NCBI GenBank assembly: GCA_902599955.1
Contig: CACKHK010000009.1
Location: 1 to 42,865 of the forward strand
Source: an uncultured Pelagibacteraceae bacterium
GTDB taxonomy: Bacteria > Pseudomonadota > Alphaproteobacteria > Pelagibacterales > Pelagibacteraceae
DNA: 42,865 nucleotides
Reading direction: 5' to 3'
This document shows positions 40,680-42,865 of this stretch, one piece after another. The first letter of the stretch is position 1; every line of letters begins with the position of its first letter. The notes beneath the pieces are model-generated. The model did not search any database and was not told the DNA's origin. It saw only the letters and a list, made by a program, of their open reading frames with translations. The translations under genes and the position numbers were made by a program.

Positions 40680-41575
40680 TATTCATGCCCGTCTGTATTA
40701 AAATTGTAAATCTTTTCGTCTAAAGCATTATATTTTTCGTATTCTACTAAATCATATAATCTTTTCCGCGTTTGCATTTTATCAATAATATTGTTTTGAT
40801 GTCCATCAGCAAAAATGGCACGTAAACCATCCTCAACATTTTTCATAGCCAATCTTTGAGTAGAAACAGGATAAATGACAATATTATATCCCAATTCTTC
40901 AAGTTGTTTATAATTGAGTAATTTTGATTTTCCAAACTCCGTCATGTTTGCTAAAAGATAACAATCAAGGGATTTTCTAACAAATTCAAATTCCTTCTCA
41001 TCTTCTAGAGCTTCTGGAAATATTACTTCTGCACCTGCATCAATATAAGCCTTACATCTATCAATCATGCTATCAATTCCTTCAACACTTTTTGCATCTG
41101 ACCTTGCTATAATCTTAAAATTTTTGTCTTTTCTTGCAGACACACATTCTTTTATCTTTTCAACCATCTTCTCTTTTGAAATAAGTTCTTTGTTATCTAA
41201 ATGGCCACATCTTTTCTGCTCAATCTGATCTTCCAAATGAACAGCAGCAACTCCAAATTCTTCAAATGTCTCAATTGTTTCTTTGCATGACTTAAATCCA
41301 GTATCAATATCAACAATTGTTGGAAGATTTGTTACTCTAGAAATTAAATAAGATCTTGTGCTTACATCTTGAAGAGTTGTTAATCCAATATCTGGAAAGC
41401 CTAAATCATTTGCCATTACACCGCCAGACACATAGACTGCATCATAACCGATTTCTTCTATCAATTTAGCTGTTAAAGGATTATAGGCACCAGGCACTCT
41501 TAGAATTTTGTTAGATTTAAGCTTAGTATCTAAATCAATTCTTTTTTGCGTTAAATCTTTTTCAACAAAATGCAT
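40679..41575 (-). CDS. prpB: 2-methylisocitrate lyase
   Basis: PrpB cleaves 2-methylisocitrate to pyruvate and succinate. The 298-residue TIM barrel shows VPGAYNPLTAKLIEEIGYDAVYVSGG (in segments near 27-52), the magnesium-site region IVDIDTGF (about 87-94), HLEDQ (about 113-117) and the flexible-loop active-site motif KRCGH (about 121-125) with the catalytic Cys. The Pro-rich isocitrate lyase insertions are absent, consistent with the short PrpB branch. It lies between prpD (gap one base) and prpC in a minus-strand cluster. Confidence 0.94.
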   Translation of the reverse strand: MHFVEKDLTQKRIDLDTKLKSNKILRVPGAYNPLTAKLIEEIGYDAVYVSGGVMANDLGFPDIGLTTLQDVSTRSYLISRVTNLPTIVDIDTGFKSCKETIETFEEFGVAAVHLEDQIEQKRCGHLDNKELISKEKMVEKIKECVSARKDKNFKIIARSDAKSVEGIDSMIDRCKAYIDAGAEVIFPEALEDEKEFEFVRKSLDCYLLANMTEFGKSKLLNYKQLEELGYNIVIYPVSTQRLAMKNVEDGLRAIFADGHQNNIIDKMQTRKRLYDLVEYEKYNALDEKIYNFNTDGHE

Positions 41576-41576
41576 T

Positions 41577-42865
41577 TTAAAAAATACCTTTTTTATTATT
41601 TTTCTTTAAATATTTTCTGTTCACTTCGATATTTAATCTATCGAGGCTACCTTTTTTTAACTTTTTTAAATTTTGCACAGTTTTTAAAAATCTATCACTT
41701 TCTTTTTTTGATAATATTTTATCAGTTAAAGTTAAAAATTTCTTAATATAATCTTTTCTTTCAAAAGGTCTTGCTCCATATGGATGTGCATCAGCTCTCT
41801 CAAGCTCCTCAGATATTTTTTTACCATTATTTAAAGTAACTACAACTTTTGCCCCAAATGATTTCTGTTTTGGATCTGGATGATGATATTTTTTGGTCCA
41901 CTTTTTATCTTCATGAGTTGTTATTGATTTCCATATTTTTATTGTACTTTTTCTATTAGCTCTAGACTTAGTATATGACTTTACATGATGCCAATCTGCA
42001 TCCTCTAAAGCTACAGCAAAAATATACATAATAGAGTGATCTAAAGTTTCTCTCGATGCATTAGGATCCATTTTTTGAGGATCATTAGCACCTGTTCCAA
42101 TTACAAAATGCGTATGGTGACTAGTATAAATATCTATTTTTTTAATATTTTTTAAATCTGAAATTTTTTTATTTAATTTTTTACCAATATCTATCAATGC
42201 TTGTGCTTGATATTCTGCCGAGTATTCTTTTGTATACGTTTCTAAAATAGCTTTTTTTGGTTCATTCTTTTTAGGTAATGGAACGTTATATTTTGCATTT
42301 TTTCCATCTAATATTCTAGCAATAACACTATCTTCTCCTTCATAAATAGGACTAGGAGCTCCTTCACCTCTCATAGCTCTATCAACTGCTTCAATTGCTA
42401 ATTTGCCAGCATGAGCTGGAGCATATGCTTTCCAACTTGATATTTCACCTTTTCTAGATTGACGAGTTGAAACACTAACATGAAGAGCTTGTTGCACAGC
42501 TTGATAAATAGTTTCAGTATTTAATTTTAACATTGAACCAATTCCAGCTGCAACACTAGGTCCTAAGTGAGCAATATGATCAACTTTATGTTTGTGTAAG
42601 CAAATTCCTTTTACCAAATTGACTTGTACCTCGTAAGCAGTAATTATACCTCTCAAGAGATCTAATCCACTTCTTTTAAGTTTTTGCCCAACAGCCAAAA
42701 TTGGAGGAATGTTGTCACCTGGGTGACTATAATCTGCTGCCAAAAAAGTATCATGAAAGTCTAATTCTCTAACTGCCGTTCCATTTGCCCAAGCAGCCCA
42801 CTCAGGATCAAATTTTGTCTTAGAGTTAATTCCAAAAACAGTGGATCCTGGTTGTCTAATATGAG
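41577..42865 (-). CDS. prpD: 2-methylcitrate dehydratase PrpD, N-terminus cut by window edge
   Basis: PrpD dehydrates 2-methylcitrate. The frame stays open past the apparent start at 42743 all the way to the right edge: the extra 40 codons read [14 protein letters not shown]...[21 protein letters not shown], which is standard PrpD sequence. So the gene is partial, not short. Visible parts include [30 protein letters not shown] and [32 protein letters not shown] in segments, and a C-terminal [10 protein letters not shown]. It is first of the visible prpD-prpB-prpC set. Confidence 0.94.
   Translation of the reverse strand, partial: HIRQPGSTVFGINSKTKFDPEWAAWANGTAVRELDFHDTFLAADYSHPGDNIPPILAVGQKLKRSGLDLLRGIITAYEVQVNLVKGICLHKHKVDHIAHLGPSVAAGIGSMLKLNTETIYQAVQQALHVSVSTRQSRKGEISSWKAYAPAHAGKLAIEAVDRAMRGEGAPSPIYEGEDSVIARILDGKNAKYNVPLPKKNEPKKAILETYTKEYSAEYQAQALIDIGKKLNKKISDLKNIKKIDIYTSHHTHFVIGTGANDPQKMDPNASRETLDHSIMYIFAVALEDADWHHVKSYTKSRANRKSTIKIWKSITTHEDKKWTKKYHHPDPKQKSFGAKVVVTLNNGKKISEELERADAHPYGARPFERKDYIKKFLTLTDKILSKKESDRFLKTVQNLKKLKKGSLDRLNIEVNRKYLKKNNKKGIF

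Noticed and set aside
42744-42865. Short prpD starting at 42743 with non-coding DNA to the edge
   Set aside because: The same frame continues to the edge with clear PrpD sequence, so the gene is cut by the window.
1-42865. CRISPR array, insertion sequence or prophage genes
   Set aside because: No regularly spaced repeats, transposase, integrase or structural phage gene was found on either strand; the only duplication of note is the tRNA half.

Overview
The window looks like a SAR11-type alphaproteobacterium (Candidatus Pelagibacter or a close relative). The DNA is strongly AT-rich and genes are packed with gaps of 0 to 60 bases or 1 to 8 base overlaps (ATGA and TAATG junctions). Many genes lack a Shine-Dalgarno site. 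The content is dominated by periplasmic-binding-protein uptake systems plus a methylcitrate-cycle cluster. This assignment is inference from gene content and style; no 16S rRNA is present. About 46 protein genes and one tRNA are supported, with partial genes at both edges.

Layout. 1-3278: an edge-truncated membrane-anchored protein, a tiny two-Cys protein, and a TRAP transporter (dctP-dctQ-dctM, minus strand). 3407-4282: a small membrane protein and a GST-like protein. 4341-6058: an intact tRNA-Met(CAU), then 1.6 kb carrying an ArsR-type repressor and an ArsP/YraQ-type permease. That stretch closes with an exact 47-bp copy of the tRNA 3' half, the footprint of a tRNA-targeted integrated element with no integrase. 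6062-7038: an orphan secreted protein and apt. 7076-14116: a plus-strand run with mtnP, mtnA, a membrane protein, a class II aldolase, a SpeD-SpeE fusion, a polar amino-acid ABC binding protein with two permeases but no ATPase, and a Nit-type amidase. 14122-18621: MATE exporter, DUF6165-like protein, GT9 glycosyltransferase, TSUP and AbrB-type membrane proteins. 18696-21675: tripartite tricarboxylate transporter tctCBA. 21672-27739: a membrane protein, GT4 glycosyltransferase, thioredoxin-fold protein, gamma carbonic anhydrase, small membrane protein, FMN-binding protein, beta-hydroxyacid dehydrogenase, MFS transporter and rpoZ. 27741-33182: class III CoA-transferase, a second TRAP transporter and malonyl-CoA decarboxylase, a probable malonate-use locus. 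33175-36454: dusA, a TSUP protein and a phosphomannomutase. 36614-39552: nrdA-nrdB. 39555-42865: prpC, prpB and prpD (cut by the right edge).

How the parts work together. Spermidine synthesis by the SpeD-SpeE fusion releases methylthioadenosine (MTA). MtnP splits MTA into adenine, recovered by the divergent apt, and methylthioribose-1-P. MtnA and the aldolase then process the latter. The second TRAP system, the CoA-transferase and malonyl-CoA decarboxylase make a plausible malonate to acetyl-CoA route. PrpBCD convert propionyl-CoA to pyruvate and succinate.

The two observations I rate highest are the tRNA-Met-bounded mini-island, and RNA hairpins at all four junctions between a binding-protein gene and its permease gene. 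Two of the hairpins are terminator-like, and one buries the downstream start codon. I found no CRISPR array, insertion sequence, integrase, rRNA or recognisable riboswitch. No stretch over 300 bases lacks a gene.
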